NCBI RefSeq assembly: GCF_048771995.1
Contig: NC_133032.1
Span: forward strand, 15,938,501-16,002,500
Length of the DNA: 64,000 nucleotides
Origin: Taeniopygia guttata
Lineage: Eukaryota > Chordata > Aves > Passeriformes > Estrildidae
Direction: 5' to 3'
The notes under the pieces are model-generated. The model was not told where the DNA came from, made no database searches, and worked only from the letters and a program-made list of their open reading frames with translations. Both the position numbers and the translations under genes were made by a program. Positions 11,601 to 48,980 of this stretch are shown here, piece after piece. Numbering within the stretch: the stretch's first letter is position 1; each line of letters starts with the position of its first letter.

Positions 11601-14440
11601 ATTATTAACAGGTACTTTAATTCATTTCAGTAATTTTTCAAATTACATAATATACACCTAATAAATAAAATTTAATACCATAATTGAATGAAAAACAAGT
11701 ACTATCTACTTGGTCCAAAAGTTTAAATTCAATAACTGGAACATAGTATCATATTACTGAGGTAAATATCCTGGAGTTCCTGAACTAGATATATTTAATA
11801 GAAAAATAGGTAAGAATTAATTTTGTTCCCTTTTCCTTCAGTTAGTTACATAAACAGTTCATTCTGACATTTAAATCAGATTTTCTAACTACAACAACTG
11901 ATTTTATGGCCTTTACTTTTTGATTGCAAATTTATGATTATCTCATGGAATTCAATACTTAACAATAACTGATCCTATAAATTAAGTCATGCCTGTTGCA
12001 GTGCTGACTTTGCTACTAGCAAATAGCATATTTGAGATACTGAGTTATCATCTGCAAATCCGCAAATGGCATTTCTTGAACTAAAGTGTCATCTTAGGGC
12101 CACTGATAATAATTACTCAGTATTTTTGCATTTGCTAAAGATTACCTCTAATATCAGTGTCTCTTGAATAGAAATTTTAGTAAAGCCTCAAATTTGGGGT
12201 ATATGGACAAGCTTCCTGGAGTTTACAAGTTTATCTGAGCACCCAAAGTCTTAGTGAACTCCTGAGACTATGGAGTCTTTACTGAGACTCCCCTGAATAC
12301 AGACTTAATTTGAAGATAAACCTAATAACCTGATTCAAAACTATAATATTACCATGAGGGCTATGGTACACTCATTATTATTTATCCACATTCGAGAAGA
12401 ATTTATTTTCAATGCAAATCATGGCAAATTGAGACTTGGTTTGGGGTTTTACATTTTGCTTTCCTGCTTTTAGAGTGGAGTGTTGACAAGGAGAGTTTCC
12501 TTGTTTCAAAGACTCAGAATTTTTCTAACTATCTTCTGCTGTGTCACATTTGACTTTAATTTCTCTTACATGAGGAGGGAACAAGAAATGTCTTATTTCT
12601 CCCCTCCCTGTTTCTGATGGTTGGCTAATGAGATTTCTAACAATGAAATTCAGAGCAAGAAGTCTTGTCAGGAAGATCAGAGAGTGTAAAGTGCAGCCTC
12701 TGTGAACAATTCTGATCTGCTTCAAATCAAAAGTCATAGGTCTTAGTTAATAACTCCTAGATCAGATATTGTGCATAAGCATACAGAAAAAATAGCAATT
12801 AAAGAATTTAGATAGAATAGATAGAATATGCCTCTTACCCTAGCTATATTGCTCAAAACTATAATTAATATAATTTCTGAAGTACATAATTAATATATTA
12901 ATCTGCCTTCCATTTTTGGAAGGATTTTATGGATTGGATTTTATGCTTTTATCTAATAACTAAAGGATCCTCTACTCCTAGCTGTTTTCCTTCTATATAC
13001 ATATTCATAATTATGATTAATTATCTTTTTTATGAAGCTAAATGTGGAGTCTGCATATCAAGCAGATAGACTGCTCATTCTTCTGCCCAAAATGAAAGAA
13101 CCCACCTAACAAAATCGATTACACAGAGCATCACTGTACACCCTTCCACGGAGCTATAGCCAGCCTTGGGTTTGCCTCTGCTAGCTCAAACTGTTACCAT
13201 GTTCATTGTGTTCCAACAGGGTCCAGCAGGCTCAATACAGAGACAGAGCAAGTTCACATTTATTCCTACAGAATACAATATAAAACTACCCTATACATGA
13301 TAAAAGTGGCTTTAGGACTTCTTTGGAATAGATTTGCTCACATAGATTGACTTCAACTGATTTCTATCACTGAAGGTCTAGGGGGATCAAGTCTACACTT
13401 CTGCAGAAGTGACTGTAAATCCACCCAAAGATAAAATTATGAATACTTCTTTGTTGCTTGAAATAAGGAAAAGTCTTATCTAGACAATGTGTTTAACATT
13501 CCACAAATCAATATGGTTTATACAGTGTTATCACACACATGCAGCCATTTATTATAGAATAAACAAAATGAAAAATCTTCATATTTCACTAGGTCAAGAA
13601 GCACTGGCAGAGATGTGTTTCAATTCATTGCAGTGTCACCTGAAATCTAGCTTTCATAAACATGAAGCTTCCTTTCCAGATATACAACCAAATCACATTG
13701 AATTTGATCACAGAGAGCTCATCCAATTAGTTTTCATTGACTTAAATATATGCTTATGTTTTTTGTTGTCGTCAGTTTTACAAGAGTGTTTTTTATTCAA
13801 GATTGGCAAAAACTATTTAACCATATCTTAACTGGACTTGGCTGCACAGTCCTGGTTACTGGAAGATCCTGCTAAAATCTCTTGACTCTCTACATAATTT
13901 TGTGTATGATAAACCCTAATCCACTATCTTTATGCAGTTGTACAAAGGATCAAATCAAAATCAAGCAAAGAAAGCTTGCAAAATGAATCAGTGAACAGTG
14001 TTTAAGAGAGAACTGAGTTTCTAAAATAAATTTAAAAATGTGTCACAGGTTTCCTGATGGTATGAGAAGTCTAACACAATGTAGTACGCCTTCCATCTGA
14101 ATGTGTGGCAGGAAAAATACAAAACACAAAGTTAAAAAAATCCAGTAAAATGTGAAGTATTGATTCTACAGATCACATTACCTCTCAAGTTCAGAGACAG
14201 AATCCCATATGCAACCCTTTTCCAAACAAAACAGGCATCCTAGTAAAAGACAGTTTGTGGTCTAGCAAGATGTTCTAGGAGTTGTTTGAGATATATGTAA
14301 TATACATAGGCTGTTCCTGCATCAATATATTCTAGCATCATGGTTTTGGCAGACCCTTCACTACAAAACCAGCTCTAATTTGTACTTAACATCTTTATTC
14401 AGCAGTCTCAGAAGCTCATCCTGCATACTTACCCAGTGTC

Positions 14441-14454
14441 CTGCCACCTAGTTT
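14441..14454 (-). promoter_or_regulatory. CTCF-like motif, reverse
   Basis: On the minus strand this reads AAACTAGGTGGCAG, matching twelve positions of the CTCF core but lacking the leading CC. It is oriented toward the forward motif at 7088. Confidence 0.4.
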
Positions 14455-17400
14455 TGTACACCTAGCTGTATTACTGTTACTTACTTGGCATAGTCTCTTT
14501 TCACTTCAAGCTAAGTACAGAACAAAGTATTTATCTTTAAATGCTTATCCTCTCTCTTTTTCTGTGGTTAGCCTGCACACTTGATAGCATTCTGTTTACC
14601 TTTCGAGCTATCTCAGAACATAACAACATTTCTGGTCTAATTTTAGAACCTTAATCAGAATTTCTTTCTTGCATTCACATGCAAAACAATACAAAGAGAA
14701 CCTCACTGTACCTTTAAAAACTCAGAACACCAAGGTTTGATCAGTATTCTGAAAGAAGTCATTTAAAAATGGAAATCTAGGGAGCACTTACTTTTAAGCA
14801 CTACAGTACAGAGCAGATATCTTTGGCATACTGATGACAGAATCTGCAGAGTCCCTTTTAGCTCTCTGGGGAGCCCTACAAATTTGAGATGCAGTAGTCC
14901 ATGGTTCAATTACTTGCTGGAATGGATTCTCCACAAGTAGGGATAATCCTTCATTTGATGCTTACTCACTTGGACACATTTCTGTATTCCATACTGGCCA
15001 CTCCAGGCTTTGCAATGCTTATTTTTTCTTCCCAGAATGTGTTTTCACATTAGATGATACTATTACACTTATTTGGTTGAAATGGCACTTTTCTCTTATG
15101 AATTTCTCATTAGCTTAAAATAACTTTTCTAAGCAATTATCTCTAGAGCAATACTTATCATGCTTGTTTTCAGGCTGTCACATTTTTTTCCATTTTTAGT
15201 TTGAAGATAACCACTCAGATATACAGATACAGTTGGTTTCATTAAATACTTATCAAATGCAGTAGTTCATTATTTTTATTATTTTAAAAATATTTTCCCT
15301 CCTAATTATAATACCCTTCAAACACCACTTTTAATTTTTTTCTGTTTTGAAATTCCTTCTGAAGTTTATATTCTCTCTGGTTTTGTAACAGCTTTAAGGT
15401 ATTTGAAGCATCTTTTGTCTTGACTCAGTATCTGAGTTTATTAAATAAAATTAATTACAATCTCAGTATCCTTACTATAACAACTATGCATAAGGTAACA
15501 TGCATACCATATGAAGTATTGCTATGTTACCTATATTACATAATTTTAGTTTATATAAAAATTGTGATAATAAATATGCTGTCTCATATCTAGGTAAAAT
15601 ACAACTTAATTGCAAATTACAAAACACAAAATAGATGTTAGTGCTGTAATTTTAAACCTATAAAAGCAGTATAACTATCTAAGATTTCAAAAGAATATGT
15701 TCTAGTTAAATAGAGCACAGTGAAGCACACATATTATGACCTCATGGTGATACAGATAAATGTACACTTCACAATAATGCAGTTTAAGGAAACACGTTAT
15801 AGCACCTGAATGACAGCAGATGAAGATGGCAGAAATGGAGAAATTATCTTTATGCAAGTCTTTTGCTGTACCACCTGCCAGCTTGTGCCATGTACTCTTC
15901 AGGATTTCCTGTGGACAACGAAAGATTCAAAATTAATACAAATCAGAACAAGCCATAGTCTTTTTACACTAAATACTCTTTAATCTTCCTTAATAATTAT
16001 ATTTTTGGTATCCACTCTTACTGAACTTTAGTTTATTCAGAAATTTCTAAAAGCATTTTCAACATTTTTTTAGCAGACACTAAATCAGATACAATATCAC
16101 ATAAACAGTCTATTTTAAATTAATTTTAGTCAGTGTCCTGACAGAGCAATTTCTCATTGCTCAACTTCCTAGTACTAGCACTGTTCTTTGCAGTGCAGAA
16201 GCAATTCAAAACACACAGAGTCACATCAACATTCTGTCGAGTCGTACATTTTCTAGCAAATAAAACAAGGTGGTTTGACAATCACAGATATTGCTTAACC
16301 TTTCTGGATAAATAAAAGCCAGTAAATCTAAGCACTATATTTAATTTTGCACAATATTGTGGGATTTATTGTAATAAAATCAAATCTAAGGCCTAATTGA
16401 TTGGTTTCCATCTGTAATTTAGAGAAAGATTTTCAAAGGCATGAAAGCTTATTAAGAACACATTTAATTGATTTTTGGGGGTTTTGATGCAGCATTTACT
16501 GCAGTCAGCAGTGAAATTTCCATTGATTTAAATAAGAACAGGTTCAAACCTGCAGAGATTTAGCTGCTATTTATGCATTGCACAGTAGCCCCTCCATAGC
16601 TAGAGATTTCTGCCCTTTGTTTTTGTAAAAATAATCTACATGCTTTTGTACATACACTCAGTACAATTTCCTTTGTATTAAAAAACAAAAAAAAGAAGTC
16701 ATATTTCCAAAGGTATTGGAAGTTTTAAAACTGAAGAGTAAACACTGTGCAACTGCCATTCAGTTTTATGCTGCCTCTCTTCACTGTAGTCAATGGCATT
16801 ATTTATGAGTAAAACAACCAAAATGTTGAATATGTAGTTTAGTTACTAGATACTAAGAAGATTACTCAAACAAGTTTGAGTAATTATACATAGAACTATT
16901 GTGTTACTGCTGCAAAAGTGAGGGAAATGTTATGAAATATTAAATTCTATCAATAAATGAAATAATGATTTTATTCTGGTTTATTTAGCAAAGAAATGCA
17001 ACTGAATATTTTAAAAGTATTTCTGTCTAAGGAATAAGACTTTTCAGAGAATTGTCTCACTGATATGTGCAAAGATCAAAAAGGGGTGGTAGTGTTAGCA
17101 TTCCAAATTATTTAGATGAAACAGTAAGATAATTAGGTGCAAAAAATGCAGAGTCTTATGTTCAATGCAGTAAAGGATCAATTTCATCTAAAGGCAAGTG
17201 GAGTGTACACTATATCATCTGATCCAAAGGAGTGACCTTCTTGATTCAAATGCAAAATGCCTATTGCAGATGGAATTTACCAGGACAAAATGTTCAATAG
17301 AAAGATTACATTTCCACTGGGGCAGAAAGGTATTTGTCAGTGTCTCATTGCAGCTTTGATACAAACATCTTGGATTTCAATTAGCTTTGAGATAGAACAA

Positions 17401-20400
17401 TAATCCAGCATTGAAACTAAAGACAAACCTTTGCTTCTTACACCATTATATATGGGGTTTTTTTTCATTTGCAATAAGATATTGTAAGATTTCCTATAGA
17501 AATAAATAGAAGTAAATAACATTTCAGCCATTTTAATGTCAGCAGTGTCACTTAGTGATTGTCTGTCTGATAACTTTGCACTAGGAGGTGAGGGTGACAT
17601 AATTTACATTTTTTTCCAGCATAAATGAAAAGTGCTGAATTCTTCGAACCGTAAGTGTCCCATCAGTTCTTCTACCCTCACTGTCCACCTCCTATTATTA
17701 ACACAGCACATCCACTCGGATGCTTTTGATCCTTTTCTACGAAAAGTAGTTTGCCTTCCCCATGGAAATAAAGATGAAATTTGCTTTAGTGAATATCAGA
17801 AGTTCAAACAACAGCCCATAAAAAGTTCCACCCTATCAAGGTCATGTTTTAACTTCACAAATTTAGAGCTTGACTTCACTTAAAATGCTTACTTCTAAAT
17901 ACTGTTTGATATTTAAGAAAACTTGGGGTTTTTTAATTGATCATGGGACTAAGAGAAGGAAGGGCAATTTTGAACCATCAGTTGAATATCTGTGACTGAT
18001 CTTGAGTTAACTCCTCTAAAACTCTGTATAGTATTTGTCGCCTTTACTTCACACTTGTGTCACACGGATAATTCTGTCAGCTCCTGAAATGTGGCAGGAA
18101 GAAAAGCTGAGAAACAACATAGGTATGATTCAGTTGCTGATTTCCTTGTTAGGAAGAAAGTGTGAACTATTCCCTGCAGATATGATTTTAATAACACTCC
18201 AAATTACATATGGTGCCTTACACTCAAAAGGCTTCCTTTCAAATATCAATCCACATAGCTTTAGCAGTAAGGAATATTGCTATTGAAATTAGGATACTTA
18301 ATTTGACACGTTAAGCAACTAAGACTAAGAGAAAATAAAGATATGTTTGTAACCTGGTAACCAGTGACACAAACTACCCAGAGCAAAACACTTCCTCCTG
18401 TGATATCAAGGTAAAAAAGACAAGATTTAAGTCACTTGACCCCACAATTCCAGAGCAAGCTGAAGAAATGCTCCTTTTAAGATGAATTTTTTTTAATGTA
18501 CTAGCACAAAGCTTTTTTGGCTCAGAGAAAGAAATGCTATAAAATGCTAAATTTATTACTAAACATAAAAATTAAACCCAGAAAATTACAAAATCTCATG
18601 GATCTGAATTATTTTACTTCCTCTTGGATTCTTAATTGTTGTCATAAATACATCATAACAGTGATCAGTACCTGTCTGTGGACATACACTATGAATTAAG
18701 CATATAGAACCGATGTTTTACATCACTCCTGAATTGCAGCCATCTTTAGTATAACAAATAGTGAAAATTTTCTATAACTATAGTGAAATTAAAAATAATT
18801 TTTGTGATTAATAATAGTATTGCTTGAATATCACACACTTTAACTGATTTCAAAACCAATCATAAATACATTTTGCTCCTACAAACATGTCTGTAAATGT
18901 GTTGGAGCTTGCTAGCATTAAGAGGCATACACAAAAGTAATAAAAATAATGCTGTTTCTTTCTTGTCCTATTGCTATAAAAAATAAACAGATTAGACCAT
19001 GCCTTGTCTATTAACAGAACAAAAACTACGGAATTATATGAGTAGATTTATTCCAGAAGACTATATGCGTATATGTATGTGCGTGTGTGAACTTGTATAG
19101 ACCTAAGTGTCCATGTTTCCCATGACACATGGTTTTGAGAGTCAAGAAATCCAAATTTTTCTTCAATAAATGCTTTTAACCACAGGTATCATCACCACAG
19201 GTCTTGACAGATGTCAGTGTTCATCTTTCCATTGAGTCAAATCTTGCCATCTCCTTTCTGCTCAAGTGCTTTGTAAATATGGAGCTTGGCTTCTGCTAGT
19301 AATAAATGCATTTTCAACTATCTACTGCCTTGCAACTTACATTAAAAGTAAAGATTTAAGCTAAGAAGTAGGAAATATAGTGAGAAAAATTTTATATGAA
19401 AAATTGATGCTTATGTCTTTGCTTCATAGTTTAGCTGCACTCTGAATGCATGTAATTTTTCAGAGCTTCTTCCAATACATTGGCAAGTTTCTTATGAAAG
19501 AACCAGAAGAGGAACAAATTCTATTTCCATGTTCAATAAAATGACTCCATGGCTGCAGTCTTTATTGAATAGATCTGACTGATGCTGTGAGTCAGTGACT
19601 CAACTAAGCTCCTAACAACGTGAAAATACTAACATTTAACTGTTAGAGCTAACAGTAACAATAGGAAAAGAAGTGCACACTTGCTGTTTCCTTATTTACC
19701 CTCTGATCTTTCCGGCTACTAATGCTAACATAATCCATACAAAAGGAATCAGTTATCATCTTAACAAATATTCAAATGCCTTCTCCTCTCTTGACAACTA
19801 CACAAACCTCCATAAAGGTCAGTGGAAGACAGGTGCACAAACTGAGGGCAGAATATAGCTTAGCATACAATACACCTGAAAATAGCTCCTCTGGGCTGAT
19901 CTCCTGGCAGTTCTCATATTCTCTCATAAAACCACTTGAACTAGTGCAGGTTTTGGTGAATTATAGTATCCATTAAGAAACTCTCATTATCTCCTGTCTT
20001 AACCACATAATAAAAAAAAATTGAGAGTGCCGTATCAGACCACACTGAGGAAGAACTTGGAATTTTTCAACTGGTCTACAGTGCTTGGTAGGGAATCACT
20101 CTCAAGTGCTGGACCATTCACTAGTGTATAGTTTGTGCTAAAGGTCACCAGACTGCAAAAGGGTTCTCATGTCAGAAAGGACCCATCATTGATCATCACC
20201 TCATTTTGACACGACAGAAAAGAAATATGTCCATCTAGCAGGAGCAGGAAAGAAGGGAGAACTCTTATAAAATGTATGAAGGTTATTAAATTATCAGAAG
20301 CCATCTAAACAACAGAGGGTTTTTCTAAATTTTTTGAGATACAGTATAAACCCTAACTCACATGGAATGCTACAGTGGGGTAAATCACCAACACTGATTC

Positions 20401-21341
20401 CTGCAGCAATTGAAGTTTTCCTAGCAGCTATCCCAGCAAAGTACCAACCAACCTGTTCAGTTTATTATATCTAACAGGACTGCTACAAAGCCAGACTGCA
20501 AATGAAGCCTTTTTCCAGTGTTTGTCAATACACTCACCAGGCATAACTATTTGTAGATCCAGTCATTGCAAATAAATTATTCAAATTCTGTAATAGCAGA
20601 AAAACTAACCTGCTCTGGAGTTATTGCCTCCAAAAGCTTTGTTTCATAGGGTGTTGTGAACACACGCTCCACTTGAGCCACAACAATCTTCCCTATAACT
20701 CTGCTTTGGTAAGCACAGTTCTGGCAGATCAGCAGGCTGGGGGACCCTGCACTTCACTGAGACACAAGTCAGTTGCATTAGCCCAGCGGCCACAGGACTT
20801 TGATACAGGTTTCCACTGGACACAAATGACAATGTGCTTATTTATTTAGGAAGAGTGGGAAACAGCAGAGTCACTTGCTACAGTCCGGAGCTGTATCAAA
20901 AGGAGCTGTGTAAGCTCACTCCTGCACGATGACATGGGAACCGCCATGTCGCCAGGGCCGCCCAACACCGGCTACACCAGAGCACCGTCTGCGGTGGCCA
21001 TTTTGTCACCGGCCTGATGCTCACAGCGAACCAGGCATTTATGCTCCTTATCCCCAGGTCACTGCAGGGGTTATGGCTACCGGCCGCTCCGCGGTTAAAA
21101 CCACTCAGTTCCATCAGCGTCCCCACAGACACGACTGGTTTTCACGCTCGGCTGCGGGAGGGGCCTAACGCGGATCGCCCCTCACTGTCCGGAAGCCGAA
21201 GCAGAAGTGAAGGCGCTGTCCCGCACAGGGATGCGCCTCGGCCCGCTCGGCCGGTCTGCCCTGCTGGGGCCGCTGCCGGGGGCGCCCGTGAGGGGAGCCC
21301 GTGAGGGGACCCCGCCGCACATCAGCGACCCGGGGCACGGC

Positions 21342-21351
21342 GCGCATGCGC
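21342..21351. promoter_or_regulatory. NRF1 binding site (palindromic)
   Basis: GCGCATGCGC is the perfect NRF1 consensus palindrome and is followed by further GCGC/ACGC steps. NRF1 sites of this kind lie close to start sites in CpG-island promoters. Confidence 0.7.
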
Positions 21352-21439
21352 GCACGCACGCCGCGGCAGGCGGTGGCGCTCGCTCCCCGCGCCCTGCGGG
21401 CTCCAAGCGCGGGCTGCTGGCGCGTACCCATTCCAGAAG

Positions 21440-21459
21440 ACTACGGCTCCCATCATGCA
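21440..21459 (+). promoter_or_regulatory. ZNF143-type (SBS) motif
   Basis: ACTACGGCTCCCATCATGCA matches the ZNF143 pattern ACTACAnnTCCCAnnATGC at nearly all fixed positions, with A-to-G at one of them, and continues into CGCGC. Such sites usually lie within about 100 bp of a start site. Confidence 0.65.
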
Positions 21460-21526
21460 ACGCGCAGCACCGCCGCGCCCACGCCTGGGGAGCGTCGGCG
21501 ACGAGGCCCATCTAGCGGTGCGCGCT

Positions 21527-21536
21527 GCATGCTGGG
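21527..21536 (-). promoter_or_regulatory. Partial ZNF143-type motif, reverse
   Basis: GCATGCTGGG on the plus strand is CCCAGCATGC on the minus strand, the 3' half of the ZNF143 consensus. It lies 68 bp past the forward site in opposite orientation. Confidence 0.4.
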
Positions 21537-21862
21537 TGTCGTTGTTCTCAAAGCAGCTTCGCCAGCCAGCGTCCAGCGGGAGGGGTGTGGCCCTGGGCGT
21601 CGGAAGCCGCCTCGTTGCCGCGTCTTTTCGCGCTTGTTCTCCGTGTTAATTCCTTTCCGATTGCCAGCCCTGACGGTGCGGACGAGTGGGGCATTGGGTG
21701 TTTACTGCACAGATCTGAGTGTACTTCTGCAGTTCCCGTAGATTTCCGCGCATTCCGCAACTCCTTCGGAGCTGGTTTGACCCTCGGCGTCTGCCGTCGG
21801 CAGCCGCCTGCCAGCTGTCGCGCCTTTGTGCGGCGGCGGAAGGGGCGCGGGCCGAGGGCGGG

Positions 21863-22029
21863 GAGCCGCGGCGGACAGGAGCGCGGGGACCGAGCCGCGG
21901 GCAGGAGCGCGGGGACCGAGCCGCGGGCAGGAGCGCGGGGACCGAGCCGCGGACAGGAGCGCGGGGACCGAGCCGCGGGCAGGAGCGCGGGGACCGAGCC
22001 GCGGACAGGTGCGCGGGGACCGAGCCGCG
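21863..22029 (+). repeat. 26-bp GC-rich minisatellite, about 6 copies
   Basis: The core CAGGAGCGCGGGGACC followed by GAGCCGCGG repeats with a constant 26-bp step; CAGG starts at 21876, 21902, 21928, 21954, 21980 and 22006. Copies alternate between GGGCAGG and GGACAGG, and the last has T for A (CAGGTGCGC). A partial unit precedes the first copy. Because 26 is not a multiple of 3, the array keeps several frames open on both strands and produces long Arg/Gly/Pro-rich frames that should not be taken as genes. Confidence 0.95.
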
Positions 22030-22375
22030 CCCAGCGTTGCTGCCGGGGCCGCCCGGTGGGAACCTCGCCCCTTGCAGCGAGGGCTGCGGCAGCCGGGCGG
22101 GGCCGGGGCCGGGGCCGGCTGAGGGGGAGCGGCGGGAGCGCTGCCCGCTCCGGGCGCGGTGCGGCCGGGCCGCGCTGCCGGGCGCTCTGCCCGGACGGCT
22201 GCTGTGGGATTCGGGTGGGACTTTGGTTCTGGCGGCACCAAGTTCGTAGCGCGGTCATCTCTAGGCAGGATGGGTGGCCTCCCCTGCCCTCGGGTTCGCG
22301 CGGTTTGTGCTGCTTCGCCTCCCCGGGCCGGCGCTGGATGGGCGGCTATCCTGGTGTGACAACGCGCGTTCCTGG

Positions 22376-48359
<25,984 letters not shown>

Positions 48360-48980
48360 AGCTCCAGCCAGCCCCAGGGCCACGCTGCCAGGGACTGGAT
48401 GCAAATCCTCCAGTGTCAGTTCTAACACAGAGCAGGGGAGGAATATATGGATTCAGCAATGGACTTTGAAATATATTAAGATCACTGAAAATCAGATCTT
48501 GCATTGTTTTGTTTTATATATAAATTACAAGCACATTCTTGGATTTGTGTAACTTTTAATACGGTTAACTTTGACTTTGCAGGGATCTTCTTTTGCTGAA
48601 ACACTAACCTGGTATAAATTTGCTACTTGGCTTCTGTAAAGTTCAATCTGAAACAGTATCTTTCTGAAAAGTAAAAGCTCTACTCCTAAAACTTTCTGTA
48701 TTACCGACTAACCTTCATTAGGTAGTAAATCTCTGAAGTATTCTTTATTTTGAACTTTTCAAATTACCAGTGATATGCATGCATATGTTCCAAGTTTCAT
48801 TGTTTATATATAGATAAGCCTCAGACTCTGGTAGTGGGTAATATATGTGAATAAAAAATTGTCTGTAGTTACAAACTTATGTGATAATCAGACCTGAATT
48901 AATGAAATACATATTTAATACTAATTTCCTTTTGTTTGAATTGGTGCATTAAAAGGTGAGACTGATTCATAAATAAATAC
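48360..48980 (+). other. DYNC1I2: DYNC1I2 3' UTR
   Basis: AT-rich sequence after the stop, with AATAAA at 48850-48855 and 48972-48977; another at 49449-49454 could serve a longer form. A UTR of 0.5-0.6 kb is the simplest reading. Confidence 0.6.
48850..48855 (+). terminator. DYNC1I2: Candidate DYNC1I2 polyadenylation signal
   Basis: AATAAA in GTGAATAAAAAATTG, followed by the GT-containing TTGTCTGTAGTTAC. It is the first canonical hexamer after the stop. Confidence 0.55.

Larger units (their letters stand above)
5500..20924. other. CYBRD1-DYNC1I2 intergenic region
   Basis: About 15 kb of AT-rich DNA with no open reading frame that I recognise, no splice-linked coding exons and no RNA gene. 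Open frames here are short (under 120 codons) and look like chance. Points of note are two CTCF-like motifs (7088 and 14441), a 17-bp A-run at 7492-7508 and a C-rich block at 8285-8680, listed separately. Confidence 0.75.
20925..22375 (+). promoter_or_regulatory. DYNC1I2: CpG-island promoter and non-coding exon 1 region of DYNC1I2
   Basis: About 1.45 kb of CpG-dense, GC-rich sequence in an AT-rich neighbourhood, 1.2-2.6 kb upstream of the DYNC1I2 start codon. That codon lies in exon 2 just after a splice acceptor, so a non-coding first exon must lie upstream, most simply here. The island has NRF1 and ZNF143-type motifs at 21342-21536, both typical of TATA-less housekeeping promoters, and a 26-bp minisatellite at 21863-22029. 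The exact start site and the exon 1 donor cannot be fixed from sequence. Candidate donors include CAG|GTGCG at about 22008 and CG|GTGGGA at about 22054. Confidence 0.8.

Noticed and set aside
5500-20900. Search for tRNA, snRNA or microRNA genes in the intergenic region
   Set aside because: No A/B-box pair, snRNA-like sequence or convincing long hairpin was seen by eye; a covariance-model scan could not be run here.
21301-21741. 146-codon open frame over the NRF1/ZNF143 motifs
   Set aside because: Composition artefact of the CpG island; it overlaps promoter motifs and has no coding resemblance.
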